A stretch of 64,000 nucleotides of DNA from Alteripontixanthobacter sp. (GCA_039968605.1 JBDVPM010000008.1:930001-994000); one strand, 5' to 3'. Counted from the first letter of the stretch, positions 9,050 to 20,300 are shown. A program made the numbers and translations. Notes: a model not told the origin generated them from the letters alone.

Positions 9050-9535
9050 ATGTCACGTATGGATTTTACCCCCTATCGCCGCTCCACGGTTGGTTTCGAC
9101 CGTCTGTTCGACCTGCTCGAAAACCAGGCCCGGAACAGCACCGGCGACAATTACCCGCCCTTCAATATCGAGCGCCGCGGTGACGATGAATATCGTATCA
9201 CGTTGGCTGTGGCCGGCTTCACCCCGGAACAGATCGATATCACCGCACAGGCCAACCTGCTGGTGGTCAAGGGCAACAAGCGCGACGAAGCCGAAGATGA
9301 AGGCGAAATGCTGCATGTCGGCATCGCCAATCGCGGGTTCGAGCGTAAGTTCGAGCTGGCCGATTACGTCCGCGTAGCCAATGCCGACCTGGCAAATGGC
9401 TTACTCGCGATCGACCTGCTGCGCGAAGTGCCCGAGGCGATGAAGCCGAAAAAGATCGCGGTGAACGGCGCGCAGACGACTTTGCAGGTCGTTGATGGCG
9501 ACAAGTCGGACAAGGACGAAGCCGACGCAGCCTGA
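9050..9535 (+). CDS. ibpA: Small heat-shock protein, Hsp20/alpha-crystallin family (IbpA-like)
   Basis: ATP-independent holdase of 161 residues. The start ATG at 9050 follows a strong ribosome-binding site AAAGGAGGA. The N-terminal MDFTPYRRSTVGFDRLFDLLEN matches IbpA-type proteins. The alpha-crystallin domain runs from about residue 37 (YPPFNIERRGDDEYRITLAVAGF) through GIANRGFERKFELADYVRV, ending with the conserved NGLLAIDLLREVPE and a PKKIAV tail motif. An RpoH-type promoter lies upstream and an intrinsic terminator downstream, so it is a single-gene unit. Confidence 0.95.
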   Translation: MSRMDFTPYRRSTVGFDRLFDLLENQARNSTGDNYPPFNIERRGDDEYRITLAVAGFTPEQIDITAQANLLVVKGNKRDEAEDEGEMLHVGIANRGFERKFELADYVRVANADLANGLLAIDLLREVPEAMKPKKIAVNGAQTTLQVVDGDKSDKDEADAA

Positions 9536-9560
9536 TCTTCGCGATTAACATGACCGATGG

Positions 9561-9592
9561 AGCCCGCGCCGGAAACGGTGCGGGCTTTTTTT
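9561..9592 (+). terminator. Intrinsic terminator of hsp20
   Basis: AGCCCGCGCC and GGTGCGGGCT pair in a 10-bp stem (one G-T pair) around a 5- to 6-nt loop, followed by seven Ts. It begins 25 nt after the hsp20 stop. Confidence 0.9.
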
Positions 9593-9917
9593 ATCGGCCT
9601 GTAGATTGAAAAGGGGACGGATCCGAAGACCCGCCCCCGCGACGCCGAGGCGCCGCCTTGTCCGAAAATGACCGTCCGGGTCGCAGAAGACAGTCGTTTC
9701 CGGGCAAGCCCGAAACATCTTGCGTGGCGCATTCGCGGACACGGCCGGGCTAGCCGAGTTTGGTCCTGTGAATGTGCTTGCGAACCCGTAAAACTTGATA
9801 ATTGATATAGTGTTTGCGCCGGACTAGCGGCGGACCCGAATTAGGCAAGCATTTTTACCAGAATTCTGCCGTTTGTCACAATCGAAAGTATCTATCGCGA
9901 GGGCATAATCGGCAATT
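9593..9917. other. Intergenic region between the convergent ends of hsp20 and pyrG
   Basis: 325 nt without a gene I can support. It holds an AT-rich patch around 9790-9812 and a small GC-rich inverted repeat (CGCCGGACTAGCGGCG, about 9819-9834). No T-run terminator for pyrG is obvious. The only open frames are antisense continuations of hsp20. Confidence 0.5.
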
Positions 9918-11564
<1,647 letters not shown>

Positions 11565-11641
11565 TTACGGTGCGAATTGGATTCGGTGCAAGCGCAGTCT
11601 CGGCGCAATACGCCGAAATCCACAGTTTGCGGCGAAATGAA

Positions 11642-12013
11642 TTAGCCGGTGACGTCAGCCAGCGGATCGTCCTGCGTGGCCGGTTCCGCCGGACCCGGAT
11701 CGCCCGGTGCAGGGCCGAACAGCGGATCGCTGTTTTCCGGGGTGACATCACGGTCCAGCGTGCTTTCGACCGTGTCGCCGCTGGCAAAATCGACTGCGAT
11801 GGCCGCCAGCGTGATCGAGATCACGACAAAGGCAACCGCCAGCCATTTGGTCGCGCGGCTGAGAAAATCCGCCGCGCCGCGTGCGCTCATCATGCCCGAT
11901 GGGCTGCCACCGATGCCCAGTCCGCCGCCTTCGCTGCGCTGCATCAGGATAACGCCCACCAATGCGGCCGCGACGATGCCCTGGAGGACGGTAAGGAAGA
12001 AAAACAGGTTCAT
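11642..12013 (-). CDS. secG: Preprotein translocase subunit SecG
   Basis: Small accessory subunit of the SecYEG translocon. The 123 residues show two membrane helices (LFFFLTVLQGIVAAALVGVILMQ and ATKWLAVAFVVISITLAAIAV) around the family motif EGGGLGIGGSPSGMMSARGAADFLSRATK. The C-terminal 45 residues are acidic and Pro-rich (NSDPLFGPAPGDPGPAEPA), a common variable tail. Located between tpiA and pyrG, as in related genomes. Confidence 0.93.
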   Translation of the reverse strand: MNLFFFLTVLQGIVAAALVGVILMQRSEGGGLGIGGSPSGMMSARGAADFLSRATKWLAVAFVVISITLAAIAVDFASGDTVESTLDRDVTPENSDPLFGPAPGDPGPAEPATQDDPLADVTG

Positions 12014-12123
12014 CTGAAATAATTCTCGATAGGTCCGACACCGCCTGTTGCAGCGGCGTTTTGAAACACGATGCAGCGGCCATGTAGGGCCACCCGCGCT
12101 TCAGAGCAAGAAAAGCGCGGAAA

Positions 12124-12885
12124 TCAGGCGGGCGTGTCCACCGCTGCGGCCACGATTCCGAGGAAACTTTCAGCCGTCAGGCTGGCACCGCCAACCAGAG
12201 CGCCGCCAACTTCATCGGCTGCGAGGAGCGTCGCAGCGTTTTCGGCCTTGACCGATCCGCCATAGAGGATGCGCACGGCCGCGCCCTCCTCTTCCCCGTA
12301 CAGCCTGACCAGCAGCACGCGGATCGCCGCGTGCATCGCGCCGATATCCTCGACCGAAGCGGTGCGGCCGGTGCCGATCGCCCAGATCGGTTCATAAGCC
12401 ACGGTGAGCATTTCCCCGGCCTGTTCGAGGCTGGGGGGGAGCGATTCCTCCAGTTGCGCGGTGACGAAATCCTCCGCCCCGCCCGAATCGCGGACTTCCT
12501 CGCTCTCGCCGCAGCACACCAGCAATTTCAACTGGGCAGCCAGTGCAGCCTCTGCCTTGGCGCGGACCAGCTCGTTGCTTTCACCATGCCCTTCGCGGCG
12601 TTCGCTATGGCCGAGGATCACAAACTTCGCGCCGGCATCGGCAACCATCGCCGCCGATATGTCGCCGGTGTGAGGGCCATCCGGTTCGGGCGAGCAATCC
12701 TGCGCCCCGATGCCGATCTGCTCGGCCTCGCGGTGGGCGGCGTGAAGCAGGGTGTGCGGAGGCGCCAATGCGACCTCCACTTTCATCAGACGCTGCGAGG
12801 ATCGATCGATCGCGCGCGCTTCGGAAAGCATTGCGCGGGTACCGTTCATTTTCCAGTTGCCAACAATATAGGGCCGCTCGGCCAT
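12124..12885 (-). CDS. tpiA: Triosephosphate isomerase
   Basis: Interconverts dihydroxyacetone phosphate and glyceraldehyde 3-phosphate. It has 253 residues, a full TIM barrel: YIVGNWKMNGT (Lys), FVILGHSERR (catalytic His), VAYEPIWAIGTG (catalytic Glu), and the phosphate loops ILYGGSVKAENA and GALVGGASL. It is divergent from the ppiD-like gene and upstream of secG in the same direction. Confidence 0.97.
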   Translation of the reverse strand: MAERPYIVGNWKMNGTRAMLSEARAIDRSSQRLMKVEVALAPPHTLLHAAHREAEQIGIGAQDCSPEPDGPHTGDISAAMVADAGAKFVILGHSERREGHGESNELVRAKAEAALAAQLKLLVCCGESEEVRDSGGAEDFVTAQLEESLPPSLEQAGEMLTVAYEPIWAIGTGRTASVEDIGAMHAAIRVLLVRLYGEEEGAAVRILYGGSVKAENAATLLAADEVGGALVGGASLTAESFLGIVAAAVDTPA

Positions 12886-13065
12886 CGAAATTCCTTGAAT
12901 GATCGGTGAATCGGCAGGGCATATAGGTACGCCGGGCCCGCTGCGCCAGCGGCAGTTTGTGGATATTTCGAAACCGGCTCACACCTGTTGCCGGGAGGCC
13001 GCAGGGCCGATAAAGCGCGGCGACTAAAGTCGGCGAATTGCCGGACACAATGGATATACGCTCAC

Positions 13066-15000
13066 ATGATCACCGCTTTCCGCAGGTTCTTTCAATCGAA
13101 ATTCGGCATCGTAGCCACGCTGGGCTTCGTTGCGTTGATCGGCTTGGCATTTGCCATGATGGATGTCAGCGGCAGCCCGATCATGGGCGGCGTTGCCGGG
13201 GGCGAGCGGGTGGCCGTTGTCGGCGACGAGAAGATCGGGACCGCCGATCTCAGCCGCGCAGTCACCAATGCTTACGACCGCGCAAGGGAGCAGGATCCGA
13301 CCCTTTCGATCCAGGCATTTCTGGCAAATGAAGGAATGGAAGGCACGCTGCAGGGCCTAATCGATCGCACTGCCATTGCCGAATATGCAGAAATGATGGG
13401 ACTGCGCGCCGGGGACAATCTGGTGAACAGCGAAATCCAGCGGATCCCGGGCTTTCGCGGTCCGGACGGCAATTTCAGTACGGAAGCCTATCAGGCGGCT
13501 TTGCGGCAGAACGGTTTGAACGATGCAACCTTCCGCGCCGATGCGCGCCAGGGTCTGCTGGCGCAGCAGATGCTCATCCCCGCATCGCTCGGCGCGCAGA
13601 TCCCCGGCAAGCTTGCCCGCCAATACGCAGCCTTGCTGAAAGAACGGCGCGAGGGTTCGATCGGCCTGATCCCCAGCGCGGTATTCATGCCCGAAGGCGA
13701 GCCCAGCGATGCTCAGCTAACCAAATATTTCGAAGCCAACCGGGACGATTATATCCGCCCCGAGCGCCGGGTGCTGCGCTATGCCAGCTTCGGGACGGAG
13801 GCGCTCGACGGCCAAATAGAGCCGACCGATGCTGAAATCGCGGCCCGCTTCAAGCGCGATGCTGCAAATTACGCAGCCAGCGAAACGCGAAACCTCACCC
13901 AGCTGATCGTGCCGACCGAAGCGGCGGCGCGGTCCATTCGCCAGCGTGTCCAGTCCGGCGGTTCGCTCGCTGCGGCAGCGCGCGAGGCCGGGTTCGAAAC
14001 CACCCAGCTCAGCGGAGTGACGCGCGAGGCGCTCGCTTCGCAAGCATCTGCGCAGGTCGCTCAGGCAGCGTTCTCGGCCGAGCGCGGCGAGTTGGCCAAT
14101 GTGGCGCGTAGCGGGCTTGGCTGGCACGTGTTGCGGGTCGATACGATAGAACGGGTTCCGGCCAGGACGCTGGCACAAGTGCGCGGCGATATCGCGACTG
14201 CACTGCGCGAGGAAAAGCGCCGGCTGGCGATCAACGATCTGGCAGCCGGTATCGAAGAGCAGGTCGATGACGGTGTGGCGCTATCCGAACTGGCGCAGGA
14301 ACTCGGCGTAAAGGTACAATCGACTCGTCCGCTGTTGGCCACCGGCCAGGTGTATGAGACGCGCGAAACCGCCCCGCAAATCCTTGCCCCGGTGCTCGCC
14401 AATGCGTTCGAGATGCCCGAGGGCGAACCGCAATTGAGCGAGGTCGTGCGCGGCGAAACTTTCCTTATCTACGAAGTCTCGACGATCACCCCGTCCGCCA
14501 CCGCCCCGCTGACCGAAATTGCCGAGCGGGTGGAGCGGGACTGGCGCCGTGCGCAGGGCCAGGCAGGGGCGCGCAAGGCGGCCGATGCGATTTTGGCGAA
14601 GGTTGCGAGCGGGACGAGCCTCACCGCAGCGATGCGGTCTGAAAATTCGCAATTATCCGCTGTCCGGCCCGTCGCCCTGTCGCGCGAAGAGCTTGCCGCA
14701 CGCGGCGCACAGGTCGAGCCGCCGCTGGCGCTGATGTTCTCCATGGCGCAGGACACCGCCAAGAAGCTGGAAGCGCGCGATAATGCCGGGTGGTATGTCG
14801 TGGCGTTGGACGAGATCGAAGTTGGCGAAGTAGCCGAGGACGATCCGATCCTGGCCGGGGTAACCGGGCAGCTGTCGCAGACCCAGGGGCAGGAATTCAT
14901 CGACCAGCTGCGCCGCGCCATGCGCGCCGAAGTCGGCGTGGAAAGCAACGAAGTGGCGATCGAAGCAGTCGCGCGCTCGCTGCGCGGTGAACAGCAATAG
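13066..15000 (+). CDS. ppiD: PpiD-like peptidylprolyl isomerase (SurA N-terminal/parvulin family), membrane-anchored
   Basis: A 644-residue envelope foldase. The start ATG at 13066 is followed by a short cytoplasmic tail and one membrane anchor (FGIVATLGFVALIGLAFAMM), the PpiD layout. A SurA_N-like chaperone region (about residues 40-220) precedes a parvulin-type domain around residues 270-390 (RNLTQLIVPTEAAARSIRQRV ... GWHVLRVDTIE), and a further parvulin-like half follows. PpiD sits near the SecYEG exit and aids outer-membrane protein folding. It lies immediately upstream of trpE, probably in one transcript. Confidence 0.9.
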   Translation: MITAFRRFFQSKFGIVATLGFVALIGLAFAMMDVSGSPIMGGVAGGERVAVVGDEKIGTADLSRAVTNAYDRAREQDPTLSIQAFLANEGMEGTLQGLIDRTAIAEYAEMMGLRAGDNLVNSEIQRIPGFRGPDGNFSTEAYQAALRQNGLNDATFRADARQGLLAQQMLIPASLGAQIPGKLARQYAALLKERREGSIGLIPSAVFMPEGEPSDAQLTKYFEANRDDYIRPERRVLRYASFGTEALDGQIEPTDAEIAARFKRDAANYAASETRNLTQLIVPTEAAARSIRQRVQSGGSLAAAAREAGFETTQLSGVTREALASQASAQVAQAAFSAERGELANVARSGLGWHVLRVDTIERVPARTLAQVRGDIATALREEKRRLAINDLAAGIEEQVDDGVALSELAQELGVKVQSTRPLLATGQVYETRETAPQILAPVLANAFEMPEGEPQLSEVVRGETFLIYEVSTITPSATAPLTEIAERVERDWRRAQGQAGARKAADAILAKVASGTSLTAAMRSENSQLSAVRPVALSREELAARGAQVEPPLALMFSMAQDTAKKLEARDNAGWYVVALDEIEVGEVAEDDPILAGVTGQLSQTQGQEFIDQLRRAMRAEVGVESNEVAIEAVARSLRGEQQ

Positions 15001-15057
15001 CAGGGGGCCGCGCTGCCCGCCCACAGCCTCGCCAATCGTGAAGCCGCGCGTCGCCAG

Positions 15058-16527
15058 TTGGTAGCGGGCGCACCGGCGCTCGTCTGGCGCAAGCTGGTTG
15101 CCGATACCGAAACGCCGGTGGGTGCAGCGGTCAAGCTGATCGAGCCGGGGCGCGGCGATTTCCTGCTGGAATCGGTCGAAGGGGGCGAGATACGCGGGCG
15201 CTATAGCCTGCTTGGTCTCGATCCCGATCTGGTGTTTCGCGGGTTTGCCGGGCGCAGCGAGATCAATCGAGATTGGCGGCAGGACCGCGAGACCTTTGCC
15301 GGTTCACAAGGCAGCAGCGTGGCAGCCTTGCGCGCGCTGGTGGAGGAATGCCGGATCGATGTGCCGGCGGGGCTGCCGCCCGCCCTCGCCTGCCTGGTCG
15401 GCTATTTCGGTTACGAGACGATGGGCGAGATCGAGCGCGTGCCCGCACCTGGTAAACCGGGGATCGGCCTGCCCGACACGGTGTTCGTCCGACCGACCGT
15501 GTTGCTGGTGTTCGATTCCCTGTCGGACGAATTATTCTGCATCGCGCCGATCTGGCCGGACGGTGCAGTTCCGGAAGCCGCGCTCGAACAGGCGGGTGAG
15601 CGGATCGACGAGACTTTGCGCGCGCTCACCCGGGCGGTGCCCGCGGTACCCGCCGAGGTTCCTACCAGCGAAATCGAACTCAGCGCCGTTCTGGCCGAGG
15701 ATGATTACCGCACAATGGTGCTGCGCGCGAAAGAATACATCGCGGCCGGCGATATTTTCCAAGTGGTGCTGGCGCAGCGTTTTACCTGCCCCTTCCCCCT
15801 GCCTCCGCTGGCACTGTACCGGGCGCTGCGGCGGGTAAATCCCTCGCCCTTCCTTTATTTCCTCGACCTGCCCGGTTTTGCCGTGGTCGGCTCCAGCCCC
15901 GAAATACTCGTCCGGGTGCGCGACGGGGAAGTGACCATCCGCCCGATTGCCGGAACCCGCCCGCGCGGCGCGGACGCTGCACAAGATCGCGCGGCGGAAC
16001 AAAGCCTGCTCGCCGATGCGAAGGAGCGCGCCGAACACCTTATGCTGCTCGATCTGGGCCGCAACGATGTCGGCCGCGTGGCGCGTAGCGGCAGTGTGGA
16101 GGTGACCAGCAGCTTCACCGTGGAGCGTTACAGCCATGTGATGCACATCGTCAGCAACGTGATCGGCACGCTGGCCCCCGAACACGATGCGCTCGATGCG
16201 CTGTTCGCGGGCTTTCCCGCCGGAACGGTCAGCGGCGCACCCAAAATCCGTGCCTGCCAGATCATCGCCGAACTGGAAGCGGAAAAGCGCGGCGCCTATG
16301 CCGGCGGGGTGGGCTATTTCGCGCCCGATGGCTCGGTCGATAGCTGCATCGTGTTGCGCACCGCGGTAGTGAAAGACGATGTGATGCACGTGCAGGCAGG
16401 TGCGGGGATCGTCGCCGATAGCGAGCCCGAATATGAAGCGCGCGAATGCCGCGCCAAGGCCGGAGCGCTGTTGGCAGCCGCACGCGAAGCGGTGCGCGTT
16501 GCCGGCGAAGCGGGGTACGGGCAGTGA
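15058..16527 (+). CDS. trpE: Anthranilate synthase component I
   Basis: Chorismate-converting subunit of anthranilate synthase, first step of tryptophan synthesis. The coordinates use the TTG at 15058 (489 residues). The frame is open back to the ppiD stop and the intervening residues (LPAHSLANREAARRQ) look conserved in kind; a CTG at 15013 preceded by GGGGG at 6 nt may be the true start, as no ATG or GTG exists. Signatures: LLESVEGGEIRGRYS (tryptophan-binding LLES), PIAGTRPRGAD, ERAEHLMLLDLGRNDVGRV and GTVSGAPKIRACQIIAELE. It overlaps the next gene by GTGA. Confidence 0.96.
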   Translation: MVAGAPALVWRKLVADTETPVGAAVKLIEPGRGDFLLESVEGGEIRGRYSLLGLDPDLVFRGFAGRSEINRDWRQDRETFAGSQGSSVAALRALVEECRIDVPAGLPPALACLVGYFGYETMGEIERVPAPGKPGIGLPDTVFVRPTVLLVFDSLSDELFCIAPIWPDGAVPEAALEQAGERIDETLRALTRAVPAVPAEVPTSEIELSAVLAEDDYRTMVLRAKEYIAAGDIFQVVLAQRFTCPFPLPPLALYRALRRVNPSPFLYFLDLPGFAVVGSSPEILVRVRDGEVTIRPIAGTRPRGADAAQDRAAEQSLLADAKERAEHLMLLDLGRNDVGRVARSGSVEVTSSFTVERYSHVMHIVSNVIGTLAPEHDALDALFAGFPAGTVSGAPKIRACQIIAELEAEKRGAYAGGVGYFAPDGSVDSCIVLRTAVVKDDVMHVQAGAGIVADSEPEYEARECRAKAGALLAAAREAVRVAGEAGYGQ

Positions 16528-17327
16528 GGGTGCTGGCAGCACTCGCGCTGATCACTGCTCTTGCGGCCTGCGAGCCGGAGCCTGCGGGCGAACCTGCTGT
16601 GCGGGCCGAATTGGGCGAGCCTGGCCAGACCGCCAGCGCCGCACCCACGCTGCAATCCGATTGCCGCGCAGTGACTTTCGAAGGTGCGCGTTTCACTCAT
16701 TGCATGGCCGATCCGCGCACGCACCGCATCACCCTCGCTTTGGCCGGCCCCGACGGCGCGCCGCTGCGCAGCCTGTCTGCCCTGGCCGGAACCCGCGATG
16801 CCGCCGCAGTAGCCTTTGCGATGAATGCAGGGATGTATGACGAGTCCAGCCAGCCCGTCGGCTATTACGTCGAAAGCGGCGAGCGTTTGGCCGAGTTGAA
16901 CCGGGCCGATGGGCCGGGCAATTTCCACCTACTTCCGAATGGCGTGTTCTATGGCAGCGACGGGGCGTGGGAAGTGCGCGCGTCCGAGGATTTCTACGCC
17001 AATGTGGCGGATCGTCCGCAATTCGGGACCCAATCCGGCCCGATGCTGGTGATCGATGGCCAAATTCATCCCGAAATCGCGGAGAACGGCCCCTCGCGTA
17101 AAACTCGCAACGGCGTCGGCGTGGATGCGCAGGGCCGCGCGCATTTCGCTATATCGGAAGAGCCTGTCAGTTTCGGTCAGTTCGCCCGCCTGTTTCGCGA
17201 CGAGCTTGGCACTCCGAACGCCCTGTTCCTGGATGGTACGGTTTCGGCTTTGTGGAATCCGGCGTCCAACCGCCTGGACGCAACCGCGCCGCTGGGACCG
17301 CTGGTGGTGGTGGAGAAGCGCCAATGA
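16524..17327 (+). CDS. Phosphodiester glycosidase family lipoprotein (NAGPA/DUF2233-like) inside the trp operon
   Basis: A 267-residue protein that starts at GTG 16524, overlapping the trpE stop, and ends overlapping the trpG start by 4 nt (ATGA). The N-terminus is a lipoprotein signal ([15 protein letters not shown], lipobox LAAC with Cys16), so the product is expected in the envelope. The core shows the DUF2233/NAGPA pattern: [51 protein letters not shown] and [11 protein letters not shown]. Family members cleave phosphodiester-linked sugars; the substrate here is unknown and no link with tryptophan synthesis is evident. Confidence 0.85.
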   Translation: MRVLAALALITALAACEPEPAGEPAVRAELGEPGQTASAAPTLQSDCRAVTFEGARFTHCMADPRTHRITLALAGPDGAPLRSLSALAGTRDAAAVAFAMNAGMYDESSQPVGYYVESGERLAELNRADGPGNFHLLPNGVFYGSDGAWEVRASEDFYANVADRPQFGTQSGPMLVIDGQIHPEIAENGPSRKTRNGVGVDAQGRAHFAISEEPVSFGQFARLFRDELGTPNALFLDGTVSALWNPASNRLDATAPLGPLVVVEKRQ

Positions 17328-17923
17328 TACTCGTGATCGACAATTACGACAGCTTCACCTTCAACCTGGTCCATTATCTGATGGAGTTGGGCGCCGAGGT
17401 GAAGGTGGAGCGAAACGACGCGCTCACTGCCCATGAGGCGCTGGCACTGGCGCCGCAAGGTGTGCTGATCTCACCCGGCCCGTGCACGCCCGACGATGCG
17501 GGGGTCAGCCTCGAGCTGGTGGCGGCATGTGCCACGGCCGGGCTGCCGCTGCTAGGCGTATGTCTGGGCCATCAGGCGATCGGGCAGCATTTCGGCGGGC
17601 GCGTGGTGCGCGGCGGGTTGATGCACGGCAAGACCTCGCCCGTGGATCACGATGGCAGCGGGGTGTTCGCCGGCCTGCCCAGCCCGTTCGAAGCGACCCG
17701 CTATCACTCGCTGGTGGTGGAAGGCATTCCGGATGAACTGATCGCCAACGCACATAGCGAGACGCCGGGACTGGACGGCACCAGCGTGATGGGTTTCCGC
17801 CACGCGGACTTGCCCATACATGGTGTGCAGTTCCACCCCGAAAGCATCGCTACACAGCATGGCCACGCCCTGCTCGCCAATTTCCTGCGCCTGTGCGGGA
17901 TCGACCCGAAAGATCGCGCATGA
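17324..17923 (+). CDS. trpG: Anthranilate synthase component II (glutamine amidotransferase)
   Basis: Supplies ammonia from glutamine to TrpE. A 199-residue class I amidotransferase with [16 protein letters not shown] at the N-terminus, the oxyanion motif [13 protein letters not shown], nucleophile Cys in [17 protein letters not shown] and the His-Glu pair in [11 protein letters not shown]. Related PabA proteins look alike and one protein may serve both pathways; linkage to trpE and trpD favours TrpG. Coupled by ATGA overlaps on both sides. Confidence 0.96.
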   Translation: MILVIDNYDSFTFNLVHYLMELGAEVKVERNDALTAHEALALAPQGVLISPGPCTPDDAGVSLELVAACATAGLPLLGVCLGHQAIGQHFGGRVVRGGLMHGKTSPVDHDGSGVFAGLPSPFEATRYHSLVVEGIPDELIANAHSETPGLDGTSVMGFRHADLPIHGVQFHPESIATQHGHALLANFLRLCGIDPKDRA

Positions 17924-18912
17924 CCACCCTTCCCCCGGCCGCAAATCACCTGTCCGAAAGCGAGGCAGAGCAGGTCTTTGGCCAGATCCTCGATGCCGAG
18001 GTGAGCGAAGACGAAATTGCACGGTTCCTCTCCGATATGAGCGAACGCAGCGAAACTTCGGAGGAAATCGCCGGGGCCGCCCGCGCCCTGCGTGCACGGT
18101 TGATACCGATAGATGCTCCCGAAGGTGCGGTGGATTGCTGCGGGACGGGCGGCGATGGGCACCATACGCTCAACGTGTCGACCGCCGTGAGTCTGGTAGT
18201 CGCCGCCGCCGGAGTGCCCGTGGCAAAGCATGGCAACCGCGCCGCCAGCAGCAAGTCGGGCGCGGCGGACACGCTGGAGGCACTCGGCCTGGATATGGAG
18301 GCGGCGGGGCGCACTGCGGAAAAGACGCTTGCCGATATCGGCATCTGCTTTCTGTTTGCAAAGAACCACCACCCGGCGATGGGGCGCATCCAGCCCATCC
18401 GCCAGAAAATCGGACGACGCACGATTTTCAACCTGATGGGGCCGCTATCCAACCCGGCGGGCGTGACGCGTCAGCTCATCGGCATTGCGCGCCCGGCCTA
18501 TGTGCCCATCTATGCGCGCGCCAAGGCACGGCTCGGCACCGAGCGGACGATGATCGTATCGGGTGACGAGGGCCTGGACGAGCTCAGCCTGGCCGGCGGA
18601 AACGAGGTTGCCGATGTGACCGGCGACGATTTCGAAATGCGCCGCGTCAGCGCCAGCGATGCCGATCTGCCCGGCGCCCCGGTAGAGGCCATTCGCGGCG
18701 GGGATGCGGCCCATAATGCTGCTGCGCTCAAGGCATTGCTGGCGGGCACGCCCGGCCCCTATCGCGACGCCGTGTTGCTGAATGCCAGCGCCACTTTAAT
18801 CGTGGCGGGCCGTACGCAGGACTGGCGCGAAGGTGCAGCCATTGCCGCCGAGGCACTGGATAGCGGCAGAGCGGGCGAGCTGCTCGCGCGGTGGATCGAA
18901 TTGGCGAAGTGA
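17920..18912 (+). CDS. trpD: Anthranilate phosphoribosyltransferase
   Basis: Transfers the phosphoribosyl group from PRPP to anthranilate. The 330 residues carry the PRPP-binding [16 protein letters not shown] motif, [59 protein letters not shown] and [11 protein letters not shown]. The start ATG overlaps the trpG stop. trpC follows after a 10-nt gap. Confidence 0.97.
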   Translation: MTTLPPAANHLSESEAEQVFGQILDAEVSEDEIARFLSDMSERSETSEEIAGAARALRARLIPIDAPEGAVDCCGTGGDGHHTLNVSTAVSLVVAAAGVPVAKHGNRAASSKSGAADTLEALGLDMEAAGRTAEKTLADIGICFLFAKNHHPAMGRIQPIRQKIGRRTIFNLMGPLSNPAGVTRQLIGIARPAYVPIYARAKARLGTERTMIVSGDEGLDELSLAGGNEVADVTGDDFEMRRVSASDADLPGAPVEAIRGGDAAHNAAALKALLAGTPGPYRDAVLLNASATLIVAGRTQDWREGAAIAAEALDSGRAGELLARWIELAK

Positions 18913-18922
18913 GCTGCACACT

Positions 18923-19708
18923 ATGAACAAGCTGGAAGAAATCTGCTCGGCGAAGCGTGACGAGGTCGCCCGGCGCAAGGCCCGCACGTCGCTTGGCGAG
19001 CTGGAGGCGCGCGCAGCCGGCCAGTCCGCACCGCGCGGCTTTCGCGCCGCTTTGGAAAAGAGGGCCGCCGATGGTTTTGCGCTGATTGCCGAGATCAAGA
19101 AAGCTTCGCCATCCAAGGGCCTGATCCGCGCCGATTTCCAACCTGCCGATCACGCGCAGGCCTATGCGGCAGGCGGTGCGGCGTGCCTGTCTGTCCTGAC
19201 CGATGAACCCTATTTTCGAGGCAATGACGATTATCTGATCGCCGCACGCGAGGCCTGCTCGCTGCCCGCCTTGCGCAAGGATTTCATGGTCGATCCCTGG
19301 CAAATCGCAGAATCGCGGGCACTGGGTGCGGATGCGGTGCTGCTGATCGTGGCAGCTTTGGATGATGGCGCGCTGGCAGAGCTCGAAGCTGCAGCGACCG
19401 ACCATCGGATGGATGTGCTGGTCGAGGTTCACGATGCCGAGGAACTGGAGCGCGCGGCGCGGCTGAAATCGCGGTTGATCGGGATCAACAACCGCGATCT
19501 CAAACGCTTCGTCACCGATCTCGGCGTGACCGAAGATCTCGCACCGCGCGCACCCGAAGGGGCTCTGATCGTCGGGGAAAGCGGGATATCCACCCACGCC
19601 GATTGCCAGCGGCTCGCGCGCGTGGGCGTGCGGACCTTCCTTGTCGGCGAAAGCCTGATGCGGCAGGACGATGTGGCCGCGGCAACGCGCGCGCTGCTGG
19701 AGGGCTGA
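18923..19708 (+). CDS. trpC: Indole-3-glycerol phosphate synthase
   Basis: Closes the indole ring in tryptophan synthesis. A 261-residue TIM barrel with [20 protein letters not shown] (catalytic Lys), [34 protein letters not shown] and [10 protein letters not shown] stand-alone TrpC not fused to TrpF; trpF, trpB and trpA are not in the window. Confidence 0.97.
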   Translation: MNKLEEICSAKRDEVARRKARTSLGELEARAAGQSAPRGFRAALEKRAADGFALIAEIKKASPSKGLIRADFQPADHAQAYAAGGAACLSVLTDEPYFRGNDDYLIAAREACSLPALRKDFMVDPWQIAESRALGADAVLLIVAALDDGALAELEAAATDHRMDVLVEVHDAEELERAARLKSRLIGINNRDLKRFVTDLGVTEDLAPRAPEGALIVGESGISTHADCQRLARVGVRTFLVGESLMRQDDVAAATRALLEG

Positions 19709-19712
19709 TCGC

Positions 19713-20186
19713 ATGGCCAAACTCACCCATCTCGACGATCAGGGCAATGCCCGCATGGTCGATATCGCGAGCAAACCGGCGAGCGCGCGGCGGGCGGTGG
19801 CGGGCGGACGAATTTCGATGAGCGAAGAAGCGCTGCGCGCTATTCGCGGCGGCGATGCCCCCAAGGGTGATGTCCTGGCCGCAGCGCGGATTGCCGGGAT
19901 CATGGCGGCAAAGAAGACGGGAGAGCTGATCCCGCTCTGCCATCCGCTTTCGCTGGACAGCGTGACGGTGGATTTCGTCTTCACCGATGCGGCCATCGAA
20001 ATCAGGGCGACCGCCTCTTTGTTCGGCAAGACGGGCGTGGAGATGGAAGCGCTCACCGCAGCCTCCGTCGCGCTGCTCACCATTTACGACATGGCCAAGG
20101 CGATCGACAAGGCAATGGTGATCGAGAATGTCCGGCTGCTTGAAAAAACCGGCGGAAAGTCCGGCGATTGGCGCGCTCCGGAATAA
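19713..20186 (+). CDS. moaC: Cyclic pyranopterin monophosphate synthase
   Basis: Acts with MoaA in the first stage of molybdenum cofactor synthesis. The 157 residues include [53 protein letters not shown] (the family signature) and [42 protein letters not shown]. The start lies 4 nt after trpC, so it should be cotranscribed with the trp genes. In related genomes moeA often sits between moaC and lexA; here it is absent. Confidence 0.96.
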   Translation: MAKLTHLDDQGNARMVDIASKPASARRAVAGGRISMSEEALRAIRGGDAPKGDVLAAARIAGIMAAKKTGELIPLCHPLSLDSVTVDFVFTDAAIEIRATASLFGKTGVEMEALTAASVALLTIYDMAKAIDKAMVIENVRLLEKTGGKSGDWRAPE

Positions 20187-20215
20187 AGGCTGCACCGCCG
20201 CAAAGACCGAAGCGG

Positions 20216-20227
20216 GAACATCTGTTC
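20216..20227. promoter_or_regulatory. Palindrome GAAC-N4-GTTC upstream of lexA
   Basis: GAACATCTGTTC is a perfect 4+4 inverted repeat just after moaC and about 40 nt before the lexA -35. It has the shape of the Gram-positive LexA (DinR) box rather than the alphaproteobacterial direct repeat, and shares its GTTC half-site with it. It may be an auxiliary LexA site or coincidental. Confidence 0.35.
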
Positions 20228-20257
20228 CGGTAAACTGCCTAAAAACGGCTGAATCGC

Positions 20258-20300
20258 TTGACTTGGTAGATTTGGTTGCCTAATTGTTCCGCATTCGTTC
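20258..20300 (+). promoter_or_regulatory. lexA promoter with overlapping SOS box
   Basis: TTGACT (20258-20263), 17-nt spacer, TAATTG (20281-20286). Overlapping the -10 is GTTC-N7-GTTC at 20286-20300, exactly the alphaproteobacterial LexA direct repeat. A LexA dimer here would occlude RNA polymerase, giving autorepression and induction by DNA damage. Confidence 0.85.

Noticed and set aside
9789-9834. Possible regulatory element in the hsp20-pyrG gap
   Set aside because: An AT-rich patch and a small inverted repeat are present, but no gene follows in either direction that they could control.
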